From NCBI GenBank assembly GCA_964035545.1, contig OZ037773.1:6340251-6404250 (forward strand): a stretch of DNA of 64,000 bases, read 5' to 3'. The first letter of the stretch is position 1. Every line of letters starts with the position of its first letter. A model generated the notes under the pieces. The model was not told the origin of the DNA, did not search any database, and saw only the letters and a list, made by a program, of their open reading frames with translations. Origin of the DNA: Bugula neritina (Eukaryota > Bryozoa > Gymnolaemata > Cheilostomatida > Bugulidae). The translations under genes and the position numbers were made by a program. Below are positions 35,334-47,095 of the stretch, in pieces.

Positions 35334-35900
35334 TACCTGAATTACAAGCCCTGTTAGAATCACCACAGTCCCAGCCAACACTAAAATACTAAGAATAACT
35401 GTTTTGTTGAAATATTTATCTCCAGAAAACATAAACAAGCCTTCTTTATCTTGTGTCAAAGTCTGCACTATCACAGTCACAAAAGACACTTCTCCAAAAC
35501 CTTTCTATTGACAAGACTCACTGCAATTGAAGTAATTACTAGGTATAAAATCTCACTTTCCATCTGTTTACTGGACAGTAATTAACATTTTGAACTAATT
35601 CTTGCCTCTTATCTTGCATAATCATTTGCTATTCTATTATTTCAAACTATTATGTAATAGAAAACTAATCTTTCAGGATCCTAAGGCTGGTAAAATCAAC
35701 AAAACATGAATTAGGAAATTAAAAACCACCATGAACCAAGATGTAAACTTAATTACAGTAATTTGTAAAACTGTTATTAACCTCTGGCCTTAACTTAGGG
35801 AAACAAAAGTCATGCAAACTTGGAATGCCTGATTATAGGGTTCAAAATTTTCTTCAGTGCAAATGGGTTTCAGCCAATAGAAATCAACCAGGATGTTACT
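35334..35900 (-). other. Two exon-like open segments, possible unrecognised membrane-protein gene
   Basis: Minus strand 35790-35900 is open and reads NILVDFYWLKPICTEENFEP, continuing YNQAFQVCMTFVS. Minus strand 35334-35507 is open from an AG at the left of KGFGEVSFVTVIVQ and ends in a hydrophobic stretch, KTVILSILVLAGTVVILTGL, followed by VIQ at a GTAAAG donor. Composition looks more protein-like than the surrounding shadows. I could not join the two in one frame through canonical sites, nor find a start codon exon, and I do not recognise the family. It may be a degraded gene or chance. Confidence 0.25.
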
Positions 35901-36329
35901 AAGTTTGCAAGACTATTTTAAGAATAAATGAATTCTTGAGGAAATTATACCTTCAACCCTATGATCAACAAATATCTGTAGTCTACCGATAAAAATATTC
36001 CATAGTCTATACTATTGATTTCCAATTTGTTCCTAACTATTTGGAATTTGCAGGTTAGGCTGGCAAACATATTTACTAATCTTAAATGTGACACACTCTT
36101 TCTATTCTAAAGGTTATGGCACCCACAAGCTTAAAGCGATTCAGTGTGGGACTACATCCGCAGATATTAGTATTATTACTACAAGTGAAGTACAACATTA
36201 CATTTAGCCTTGGGCTTAACTACAAGTATTATTATTATATTATTTACTTTACAGTCAAGAAAAAGTGCAGCAGTGTTAGTAATAGTATTATATTACTATT
36301 AGAGCAAATTTGTATTGGTAATAACTAGT

Positions 36330-36955
36330 AAGCATTACTGTCATTCTGTAAGTATTACACTTGAAGTTAATCTTACTCTTACTCAAATTCCATAATGATT
36401 ATAATAACTAATAATTATAAGTATAAGCATTATAACTAAACTGATACTCATACTTATTTACTTTTACTAACTAGTTAACTATTAACTCTAGGAGTAAGAG
36501 TAAGATTAAGTATGAGTATCATATTGATATTCAGTTTCACTGTAGCCTAAGTGTAAGTGAAAGCGTTAGCGTACCACCATCATATTAACATTTACTGTCA
36601 CTATGATACACTCATACTAATAGTGAGTGTGACTATCAGTATTAGTATCGCTATGACTATGATTAATGATACTCTTACTCTTAGTATAACTGCTACTCTA
36701 TCAGTATCACTATCACTATGACTATGGTATTGCCATCAGTATGAGTATCACTATAAGTATAAGTATAACATTCACATTTTTATTGAGATACAGATTGTCG
36801 ATTGATTTTGAGATTGACTATCAGTATAAGTATTATACTGCACCTACCTCGTTTATTTTTACCTTTAGAGTTAGTGTAACTCAAACTGTGTCACTATCAG
36901 TATCAGTGTGACTGTGAGTGTCAGTGTCTCAGTCTGTAGTGCTAATAATATTTTA
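36330..36955. repeat. Cryptically simple low-complexity block 2
   Basis: TATCACTATGACTATGAGTA-like words interspersed with TACTCTTACTCTTAG. No fixed unit. Similar in texture to 30150-31010 on the other side of the MOSPD gene. Confidence 0.65.
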
Positions 36956-37302
36956 AACTAAATTTAGAATCAAATAAGTCATTGGAGTAGTAGATTTTCA
37001 GAGAGCTATTATAATTTTTGTCAGCAGACCAACATTGATATCATTATTATAAATAAAACATAATAACTGCAAATCTGTAAATTGCTAGGACTTCGTATTT
37101 TAAAAATGATCTTTGTTATGATAATCGTGGAGTTTCAGTTTGACTGAGACACTTGTAAACTAGTTTTGTTGGCTTCTTTTATTCGTAAAATCGTATTGGC
37201 AAGAAAGTCTTAACAAGACTGATGGTCATGTGAATAGCTTTCGTCATCAGTTTAAAATTTAAGTAGACAACTCTAAAAAACAATTTCAGCAATGTACATT
37301 AA

Positions 37303-37362
37303 GCTACAATATAATATTATGTTACATATATAATATTATGTTACATATATAATATTATGTCA
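37303..37362 (+). repeat. 21-bp triplicate
   Basis: TATAATATTATGTTACATA units repeated three times. Confidence 0.8.
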
Positions 37363-38646
37363 AATAACATTATAGGCTGCCTATAATCATATGTTAAAAT
37401 AAAGTATCTAATTATCCTTCAATGTTTTTGGTACCATATTCTACATGACTAATGTATACATGTATAAGGTTTGTTTTGTTATTTTAATACTCGATCACTT
37501 GAAATTTATCAATTTTCAATTGTTTATTTTAGTGGTCACTTTTCAAAAAAAAATATTTATCTATATGCATGCAGCAATGCAGAATCATAAACGCATAATA
37601 AAATAAAATAGTTGATAACTAAGAAGCTATATAATATGGAATTGTTTGCACCAAAGTTATATAAGAAAAATATTATATTATATTTTATTCGATATGAAAC
37701 CTATAAAATAAACAATGGTACGGAATACAAAAAAACTAATTACAAATCAAATAACTGCACATGATTTACAAAATATTGTTGATGAAATATAATCAAAACC
37801 AATTTTCAGTGTAAAATAAAAAGTGCTATATCGAAAGGCAAGTATATATACAAGTATCATGAATAGGAAATGTAGATGCACTTACTTCTGTCTTATAATT
37901 ATGCATGTCTAAACTTTAAGTTATAAAGTAACAAACATATTACATAATAATGTATAGACTTGGTTATGGAACATTAAAAAGTCTGAATTTGGCTCCCACT
38001 GTGTGCATACATGTTTATATACTGCATTTATATATACTATATTATAGTCAAAGACCCTTAGTTGTGCTTCATGAAAGTTACTAAAGCAATTGGTAAATTA
38101 AATTACATAATTTTTGAAGCTTCTCCAACAATAGGTTTAAATGCACACAACTTAAATATTTTACAAGTAGCCATTTGGCCAAAATCTGCATGGACACTGT
38201 AGAATAAGAATGTAAGATATTATAGGCATGATGGAACTGTTTTACCATGTAATTTAGAAGTATATAATAGAAAATATAAACTATAGAATATTTTATAAAA
38301 TATAGTGCAATATAAAATATAATATAAAAGTTGAATGTGAGGTGATAGAAACAATTATAAATTAAAAGCTACATTCAAAAGTGAAAAGTTAAACTGTCTA
38401 CAGCGCACTAAAAAAGAAATAAAGTGCCCAAAATACCTTTTCGCTTGCAGTGACAGAGAAGCTTTAGTTTTTAATTCTATTTAGTGTTCATGCACGTTAA
38501 ATTTTTATGCAGATTGAAACTCTTTTTTGCTATATTTGTCATTTAGAATACAGGCTTTTCTCAATTTTTCGCCTCCCCCAACCGTTTTGTATGCATGCAG
38601 GTTTCAACATAACAGAATATAGTCTAAAAACCAAATTGACTGGATA

Positions 38647-41600
38647 TCAACAGCATGTCTTCTTTTTTGTTTTTCCTGGTGAGGTTTTGACGGGAGATTC
38701 CAGTTGAAAGGACGTTTCTATTGGTTGCTGGCGTTTGAACCAGTGTTTGTTAGACACAGCTGTAAAACAACAGAAATATTCACACTTACTTGAAATGCAA
38801 TGACTTCAAAATTCAAACTCCTAGTAGCTATGAGTTATGAATAACGCATATCATTGCAGGCTGCTTAAAGTTAACTCTGCTCCCCATGATTCACACTATG
38901 TGATTAGATTCATCATTTGATGCACGTGGAGACAATCTATGAGCAGTAGTGGAGAAATTGAGATAGCCTAAGATTTTTAAATTTCTATATAAATTTTTGT
39001 TTGGATCGTGGGCTGAAATTATTGCGATACTATAACTTTTTGCTACATTTTTCATGTAGACCACAGGCTTTTCCCAATTTCTCCATTACTGAAACCACCT
39101 CATGGTGACGTAGTGAGCTCGAAACATGCTTACTATATATATAAATATAGCAAGAATTACCACTTGAATGCTAACTGAATGATAAGTATGGGACGTGATG
39201 ACAGTAATAGACTGAGAGTCTGTCTGAATCATCTCCCTTACCTGCTACTAGTTTCTTGAAAGTTTCATCTATATTTATGTTGTCTTGAGCAGAGGCTTCC
39301 AAGAAGATCATGTCATGTGTAGCTGCAAATAACAAAGTAGTTAAATAGCAAGAGATCATACAAAAGGAGAATCTTTAAACTGTGTCATGACTCTAAAGTT
39401 ATAACATCAGTGGTTTCACTCAGTAGCACTGGTCTCATTCAATAGTACTGGTCCCACTCAATAATACTGGTCTTACTCAATGGCACTGGCCCAATCAACA
39501 GTGCTGGTCCCACTCCATTGTACTGGTTTCACTTAATAGTACTGGTCTCAATAGCTAGGACTAGTCTCATTAAACGGCTCTGATTTTAATTCAATCATGG
39601 TAATAAAATAATAATCCATTATAATACACATTATTACTTTTTTTTAAAAATAAATGATAAATATCCTGATAGAAAACAAAACAGAGGCTGTGAGTTGCAC
39701 CAGGCACTATGACTCATTATTTTGAATTCACAAATTATACATGACGGAGAAGTTGCAGGTGATTGATGTGAACTGAAGCTTCCTCCCGCATGGTAATACT
39801 TATCCGAGGTCTTCGGCTACTTGACATTTTAGTCACCAGTAAGCATGGAATTAAATTAATCTACTTTGCATAATAATATGCACATCAGAAAAACAAATTC
39901 AGGAGTATAGGAATGTAAATGTCTCCTTACAAGGCTTTATGATTATGTAAGGTTAAATAATTATATACCTTTTCTTAGACATTTTTAATTTCCTATATTA
40001 TAGAGTACATTCTACTGTGTAAAAAGCTTTATGCTCATTAGAAATTGAAATCTCAAGCTTTTTAATGATACAAAAAAGGTTCTAGTAGCTGAAGACCATC
40101 TTTTTCTATGTCTATTGATATTATGGGTGGGGAATATGTCCCCCCTACTCTCAAATTACTGTAAGTTAACAGTCTATAAATAGTATTGGCAGCTCCAGAT
40201 GTTTATAGAGTTGTGTCCCCTCACCTGCTAGAGATTCACCCTCCTCTGTGGTAACACTTCTCACGTGTCGGAGATCTGATTTGTGACCAATCAAGATAAG
40301 CACCGGATCTTCTAGGTTAGAGCTTTCCTGTAGCTCCTTCAGCCATCGCTCTGATACATCTTGGAAACTTGTGTGTTTAGTTATATCATAAAGGACTATA
40401 ACAGCCACTGCCCTGCTGTAGTACCTTCAAAGCAAAAGAGCATAACTTCTTCAAATAATACTTTAATTTTAGCCACAAAGTTTGTTAGACTGAATTCTGA
40501 AATTTATGTAAAATGAAATGAATTAATGCAAGTCTGCGAAAAAAACAAGTTTTAAATCATTAATGCCTTTGTAACCGGTTTTCTGTAGATTGATATGCAC
40601 AACCTGAGTAGCAGGTTTTCATCATGCAGGTTATAAAATACAGGATACACGGAGTTATCAGACTGGTAAAACTTCTGTTAGGTATTTGGACTGCAAAATA
40701 ATCCCCCCCCCCTACTTTGAACTCAGAGCTCTGTTTAATAATCTACAATTTCTTCACTTCATTTTTCAAAAGACCAGCAAACTCTGAACTTTGGAGTAAT
40801 ACAGTGCCAACTATTAACATTCTCAGAGTTTAAAGGTTATAGGTTATAAAAATGATTGCCTGACTCAACTACAGGCAGGCAGCTGTTCATACTTTTTCTC
40901 ACAATACCTATCAGAAATATGTCAGCAGTTAAATTTAAAAAAAACTACAAGTATAAACCATCTTTATTGTAAGGTGACATGCATTTGAAAGCCTGAGGAT
41001 CAGTTCTGTATACAATCACATGGTGCTACTTAAAACATATCATCCAATCACATGATTACCCAATGATATGTCGTCACCGAAAGCATATTATAACTGAAAA
41101 TTCCAAAAGGCTAGCTGCCTGATGATGACTCACAGATGGGCAAGCACTCTGAACCTTTCTTGACCCGCTGTGTCCCATATTTGTAGTTTGATTTTCTTGC
41201 CATCGTGAACGACATCTCGACACGCGAAGTCGATACCGATTGTAGTCCTGCTTTCCTGAGTAAACTGGTCCCAAGCATAGCGGGTCAGAAAGTTGGTTTT
41301 TCCAACTCCGGAATCACCAATTAAGACAACTGTGAAGAAATGAACACGATACAAGTTAACCACAAATCCCATTAGAAGTACCTTGACAGTAAGGAGTGGT
41401 ACTCTTAACCTCTAGCCATGCTGACTATACAAATTTGTGGCTTCAAATATGTAAAAGCGTTGATGACTCATGAAAAGACACAACTGTTTTGTTTCATAAG
41501 GCATATTTTAGTGGTCAAATGGTGAGAATTACTATACAGCCACACAATATGCTATTTATAACAACAGTTAATAGTTATTCTTATACCCAACAACACATGA

Positions 41601-42635
41601 CAATTTAGATCACTTCTATTTATATTTATGTTTCACTAAGCACTGGGTTTCTGACGCCAATCGTTGTACATAATTATGTGGATTGCTCAGACTATATATA
41701 GTATAACATTGGAATTCAAAGACAACGATGATTGAAATGCTTATATCAATTAACTTGTAATTCAACTCAGCTTAAAAATAGCACTTTTAAAAATTCATTT
41801 CTTAAAAACAAATTTAAATCTGGGGAGGGGGAGTTATGTCTAGTAAACACATTCTTCTCCAACAAAATCTAAGGCTACAGTGACCTAATTTGAGACACGG
41901 TGTTGACAAGAAGAGAACTTACAGCAGTAATTTGACCCTCTTATCAATGTGATAATTGATCAACATTGTCTCAAATTACGAATCTAATAAGGAAATAACC
42001 CTTTGAACAACAACAGACTTCTGGGTTAATGCTGGAATGTGCTGTTTATTTCCTATATTAAACAGTGTATTGACCAAGGAAGACCAAAATAATATGATTG
42101 TATTTTTCTTGGCTTTTGTAATCAAGTTATTTTACTAATTTGTTTTCCAGTAAAGTGTATATTAGATACTTTATGGTTATTTATAACTTGAGTTGAATTC
42201 CACTTATAATATGTCAGGTAGGTACAGTAACTGAGAAGTTGAGAAAAGCCTGTGTTCTAGATTAGAAATAAAGCAAAGGTAGTTATGTTCTCGGAAAAAT
42301 TTGAACCAATGCATCAAACCGAAATTTTAAAAGAAAATTATAGAACTTATGCTATTCAAGTTTTTCCAATGAAGATGTTATTGTAAAATAGGTTTTCAGG
42401 TTTTACTATTGGGCAAATAGCGCTTCCTATAAATTAGAGAACTTTGCCTTTATATTTACCCTGAAGAATTGGTTTAGATTAATATTATAATACCATTTAT
42501 ATAGTAAAATAATTTAAACAATGAACTGATGATTTAAAAAGATGTATTTATAAGTTCAAAATGGCAGCTACCTTTCCAGACTAGATCGTAGCTCTTGTTC
42601 ATATAATCCACTCTTGTATCGGGTGGGTCCATCAT
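38647..42635 (-). CDS. Rab-family small GTPase, divergent
   Basis: Five minus-strand exons (42572-42635, 41134-41329, 40225-40424, 39242-39322, 38647-38759) give 654 nt, 217 residues. G1 is GDSGVGKT (residues 26-33), switch I has TTIG (50-53), G3 is WDTAGQE (73-79), G4 is HKSD (134-137) and G5 is EASAQ (162-166). The tail KTKKKTCC ends in two cysteines, the usual double geranylgeranylation site, so it should be membrane-attached and act in vesicle traffic. G4 has His in place of the usual Asn of NKxD. Rab39-type proteins also have HKCD, but the rest resembles the Rab11 and Rab8 classes ([23 protein letters not shown]), so I give no symbol. Two ATGs are adjacent at 42630-42635; the first is taken. 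Exon phases 1, 2, 1 and 1 all agree. Confidence 0.92.
38941..39100 (-). mobile_element. MITE-like inverted-repeat element, copy B
   Basis: Begins GAGCAGTAGTGGAGAAATTG and ends CAATTTCTCCATTACTGAAA, an inverted pair, in Rab intron 4. Interior matches copy D at 45392-45546. Confidence 0.75.
39400..39575 (+). repeat. 18-19 bp degenerate tandem repeat
   Basis: Nine or so units around CACTCAATAGTACTGGTC in a Rab intron. Confidence 0.8.
40426..41133 (-). other. Rab intron 2
   Basis: AT-rich, with a (C)10 tract near 40702. No exon or recognisable repeat. Confidence 0.6.
41330..42571 (-). other. Rab intron 1
   Basis: Contains MITE copy C (42218-42369). Otherwise AT-rich, no exon seen. Confidence 0.6.
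42218..42369 (+). mobile_element. MITE-like inverted-repeat element, copy C
   Basis: Left arm GTACAGTAACTGAGAAGTTG then AGAAAAGCCTGTGTTCTAGA, matching copy A. The right terminus is decayed. Confidence 0.65.
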
Positions 42636-44689
42636 CGTGCTTGAATAATCTAACAGTTTGGTTGTGTGTCGTCGCTTCTACCAGGACACCTACCAACAAT
42701 ACAGGCACAACAGTTGATTGAAAATTATCTTAAAAACCATAATCTTGTAAAAATAGATTTAAATGATCATAATCATAATGATACTAAACAATTTTATGTG
42801 AAAAGAGTTTTAGTTACACAATTTTTCTCAAGTGGCCTAATTTAGTAGTATAAGAAGTTATCTGACCATGAAATAATGCAGTCACTTTACCAACCCTGTC
42901 ACCCAAATAAACATTTCAGCCTCAAAAGTCAAAATATATTAATGTTTTGAGTAGATTAGAAATTATAAGCTGTCAACTCCAATAAATTCTGTTATAGGGT
43001 TTCAATTTCGCATGGTTTGACTTTTGAGTCAGTCACTACATTTTAGGGATGAACAACTTAATGAGCAAATCTTCTATTGAAAGCCCCACGAATTGCAGTA
43101 GCTATATTTTAAAACGCAGTTACACTACACCCTTTAGAATGCTTTGCAGTAGCATATAAGTTAACCTCAATTAACACATCAAGTTGAAAGGTTAGAAGGT
43201 TAAACAATTTCTAGCCAATTCCACCATAAACTTTGTATAAATTTCCTTCTTAATTTTCAAAAAAGAGTAAATACGGAAAAGAGACAATTTGTAAACTTTA
43301 AATCTCCTCACACTCGAAAATGAAATGCACAAGAAGATATAAAAAGCTTTAGCATTACAATCCTGCATGGCAGCTTGTGTCTAATATGTAGTCTACTTGC
43401 AGCTTGTGCATTATTTCATTATAACAGACAAGATTATAATCAAGGCTGTTACAGTTGAATATTGTGTTCAATCATATATTAGCTGAATGCATTGCTTTGT
43501 ATCAATGTGGAATAGATGGAGTGCAGGTGGGGCATCAAACGGAAGAGCTGGTATAGTGTCTAAACAACTCACTCAGAGGTAGGGCATGCTGCTAGACAGA
43601 TGGCAGCATTGATAATACATTAAGTCTTGGAACAAACACAGCAGTTCGCCAACTTCAACTGAGCCCAAATAAGCTTGAAGTTATTGTTACTATAACAATT
43701 TATTCTAACACACACACACATGCACACATATATATAGTATCATACGAGTATTAAATTACTAGCTAAAATAAATCTAGCCTATTTGTTACATACCATATAC
43801 AAGTACATGAGAAAGAATGCTACTATATAGTATGTTATATAACAATGAAGCATTATGGAATATGTTGAAGTAATGCAAAAACCATATTCAACAAATGGAT
43901 ATACAACTATATTTTAAGGAAAAATACAAAGATGCAGTTTTTCTTTAAAATCTGTGTTCTTTCAACAATTATCGCAAGCAAAATTGTACGCACACATAAT
44001 TGGCAAATGTATAATAATTTTATTTTTTGCATCATGTACGTAACTCACAAATAGTACGCGTTAGATTTTTCATACCTGCGCATACTTCAATGTTTGCCAG
44101 CCTGAGATAAGAGGAACTCTGTTTCAAATGTAACCTCAAACTAACAACTAGCAGAAACCAAAGCAAAGCAAGAAATTACACCTTTACACTAGGTCTAAGG
44201 TGATACAAATGTGAGCAGTGATTACTTTATAGCTTGTGCATCCAACCTCTGATGGGTAATATCAATCATAATTATACGTTGTAGCATGTCATGAAGTATG
44301 CTTTAACCTTGTTAAGGTTATGTTAAGGTCAGGTAGCTGACCATTGGACACCGTCCAGTACCACCTTTTGACTTGTAATGCGTAACCTTTTCCTAGTAAT
44401 TATGGTTTGCTACTGGTAGATAGATGATTTCCTAATTATCAATTATTGGCAATACTTGATTCAGTTCAATAGATAGCTGCAGTGAAACTTGTAGGTAATT
44501 AGTTTAGTATGAAGGAGTGTTTGTAGGGTGTGTTAAGTGACCTGACAAATTACTACCTACATTAACTATACAACGTTGTTTGATAACTCAATGGGAGTGA
44601 TGCCAAAATATAATAAAGAATACATTCATGCATTTAAGAACAAAAACTACTTGTGATGTATTTTCCACTGACATATTGTATAGCTGAAA

Positions 44690-45310
44690 CAGCACTAGGG
44701 CAGTACTAGCACAGTAGTAGCACTAGCTAACATTATTACTAGTACTAGCTATAGCATTGACACTAACTAGCACAGTAATAGCACTAGCTAACATTATTAC
44801 TAGTACTAGCTATAGCATTGACACTAGCACAGTAATAGCACTAGCTAACATTATTACTAGTACTAGCTATAGCATTGACACTAGCACAGTAATAGCACTA
44901 GCTAACATTATTACTAGTACTAGCTATAGCATTGAAACTAACTAGCACAGTAATAGCACTAGCTAACATTATTACTAGTACTAGCTATAGCATTAACACT
45001 AGCACAGTAATAGCACTAGCTAACATTATTACTAGTACTAGCTATAGCATTGACACTAGCACAGTAATAGCACTAGCTAACATTATTACTAGTACTAGCT
45101 ATAGCATTGACACTAGCACAGTAATAGCACTAGCTAACATTATTACTAGTACTAGCTATAGCATTGACACTAGCACAGTAATAGCACTAGCTAACATTAT
45201 TACTAGTACTAGCTATAGCATTGACACTAGCACAGTAATAGCACTAGCTAACATTATTACTAGTACTAGCTATAGCATTGACACTAGCACAGTAATAGCA
45301 CTAGCTACTA
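44690..45310 (+). repeat. 57-bp minisatellite with open frames
   Basis: About ten near-identical units of CACTAGCTAACATTATTACT, AGTACTAGCTATAGCATTGA and CACTAGCACAGTAATAG. Since 57 is a multiple of three, a frame stays open (STVIALANIITSTSYSID repeats), but no splice or start context supports translation. Units are rich in CTAG and ACTAGT palindromes. Confidence 0.93.
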
Positions 45311-45391
45311 GGTCGCACACTACTATAAGCAGAAAAAAATGACTCACAAACTAATACCCGTATATGTAATCTACTTTTAGAATTGAACATT

Positions 45392-45546
45392 TAGGAACAG
45401 TAGTGGAGAAACCTAAGTTCTTTAATTTCATTATTAAACTTTGGTTTGGGGCGCGGGTTGAAATTCTTGTGAGAACATAACTTCCTTTGCTACATTTTTA
45501 ATCTAGAACACAGGCTTTCCTCAATTTCTCCATTACTGCACCTACC
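45392..45546 (-). mobile_element. MITE-like inverted-repeat element, copy D
   Basis: Best-preserved right arm: GAACACAGGCTTTCCTCAAT then TTCTCCATTACTGCACCT. Left arm ACAGTAGTGGAGAAACCTAA. Opposite orientation to copy A. Confidence 0.75.
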
Positions 45547-46914
45547 TGGAATTGAAGTTAAAAGAACGTTGAAAGTTTGAAAAAACAGACTGGGCTCATG
45601 AGTGATACATATTTTCTACAAGTTTACAACTTAGATTTTTTGCACGGGCAGATAACTGCTCCTAATGTAGAAATCCACTAAAACTAAAGCTATATTATTT
45701 TAAAGATTCAACTATGCATCTAACTCTAATCATATATAGCATAAAGTAAAAATTGCTATTTCCTCTATGGCTAAAGTTTCTAAAGTTGAAGCCGAGAAAT
45801 GGAAAGTGAGTGCTTTTAGTCATAAACTTATTCACATAATCCATAGAACACAGGCTTTCCACAAAACAATCCTTGAACCTATAACCTTCAAAGCTTCTAC
45901 TTACTAGTAACTATAGAGGAAACTCACTCTCTCAATACCATATGCTAGATATTATAATCAGTTTAAGAAATCATGAAATGACACCTTGATGAAAGTAGTT
46001 TATACTTGTATAGCTAGTAGGAAGCTAGTAACCGATTTATTCAAATTCTAATGCATATGTAATCGAGCCTTGACTTGGTTGTAACAATGATTCCTACATT
46101 CCTACAAATTTCAGTCCTTTCAACTTAAGCGCATTAGTAGTGGTAGTAGTAGCATTCAGTTTCTGCGCTAACAGTGAAATTTTTAACAATCTTACTACAA
46201 AATAAAAATAATCTGAACACCTTAAGGCTACATTTTAGTAAATATTCACACATCCACCAACGTATAGGGATTATAGAGCTGTCAGAAGGATAAACTAAAA
46301 GTTACTCACCCTTGTACAGTGTATACAGTATGTTTATAAATCAATTGAGATTAGTATTTTGTACAACAATGATTAAAAAGACTAAACCACATATGGCGGG
46401 AAACAGTGACAGTGTGTTGTACACCAAAATATATATACCACCAAGTGTTGCATAATGTGGACACAAAAAGAAAGGAATTGATCAACTGAGATTAACTATC
46501 ACAATGAGTCATTCATCAGTTCAATAGCCCGAGTGACTATATAATCAATACAATATACCACAAGCCAATGAAATGGTCCAATGAATAAATTGCTACAGTT
46601 AACTGCGTTAAGGACACGTAATATTCCATGTTGTCACCTGAGACTTTTACTTTAGTCAGGTTTACAATTTTTACTTCGGTATAAGTTGAGTGGTGTTCAC
46701 ATTATTTTATGGGAACACAACTTCCCATGTTGATATTATTTGTTGGAACTGATGTTATATTGCATAATAAACTAATTGCACCAGTTGGGTGCAGTAATGG
46801 AAATTGTTGAAGAAATATATCTCCATTAAATGGCATTTTGTTAAAAGCTTTTACACTTCTGTTAGACCAGTGTGTTAACATGTGTGACTGTGTAGAAGAC
46901 AATGGCTGAAAGTT

Positions 46915-47095
46915 CTTTTAGATTTGTTGAAAGTGTTAGACGAGCCTTTCAAATATTTACTTGAGGTGTTAGATTGTTAGAACTTAATGTTTAATATATA
47001 TCGACACTTGTGAGATTTGTTGAAAGCATTAGACAGAGCCTTACAACTATTTTGTTGAAGTTTTAGATAATAATTGGTTAATATATATCTTTGTT
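46915..47095 (+). repeat. Degenerate tandem duplication
   Basis: AGATTTGTTGAAAG-x-GTTAGAC... and a second copy about 95 bases later, each ending TTAATATATATC. Confidence 0.55.

Larger units (their letters stand above)
34695..38646. other. Region between MOSPD and Rab genes
   Basis: Four kilobases of AT-rich DNA. It holds possible orphan exons at 35334-35900, a simple-sequence block at 36330-36955 and a 21-bp triplicate at 37303-37362. A partial MITE arm lies near 38510-38580. No confident gene. Confidence 0.55.

Noticed and set aside
44757-45342. ORFs encoding STVIALANIITSTSYSID repeats
   Set aside because: The frame is open only because the repeat unit is divisible by three. No start, splice or family evidence.
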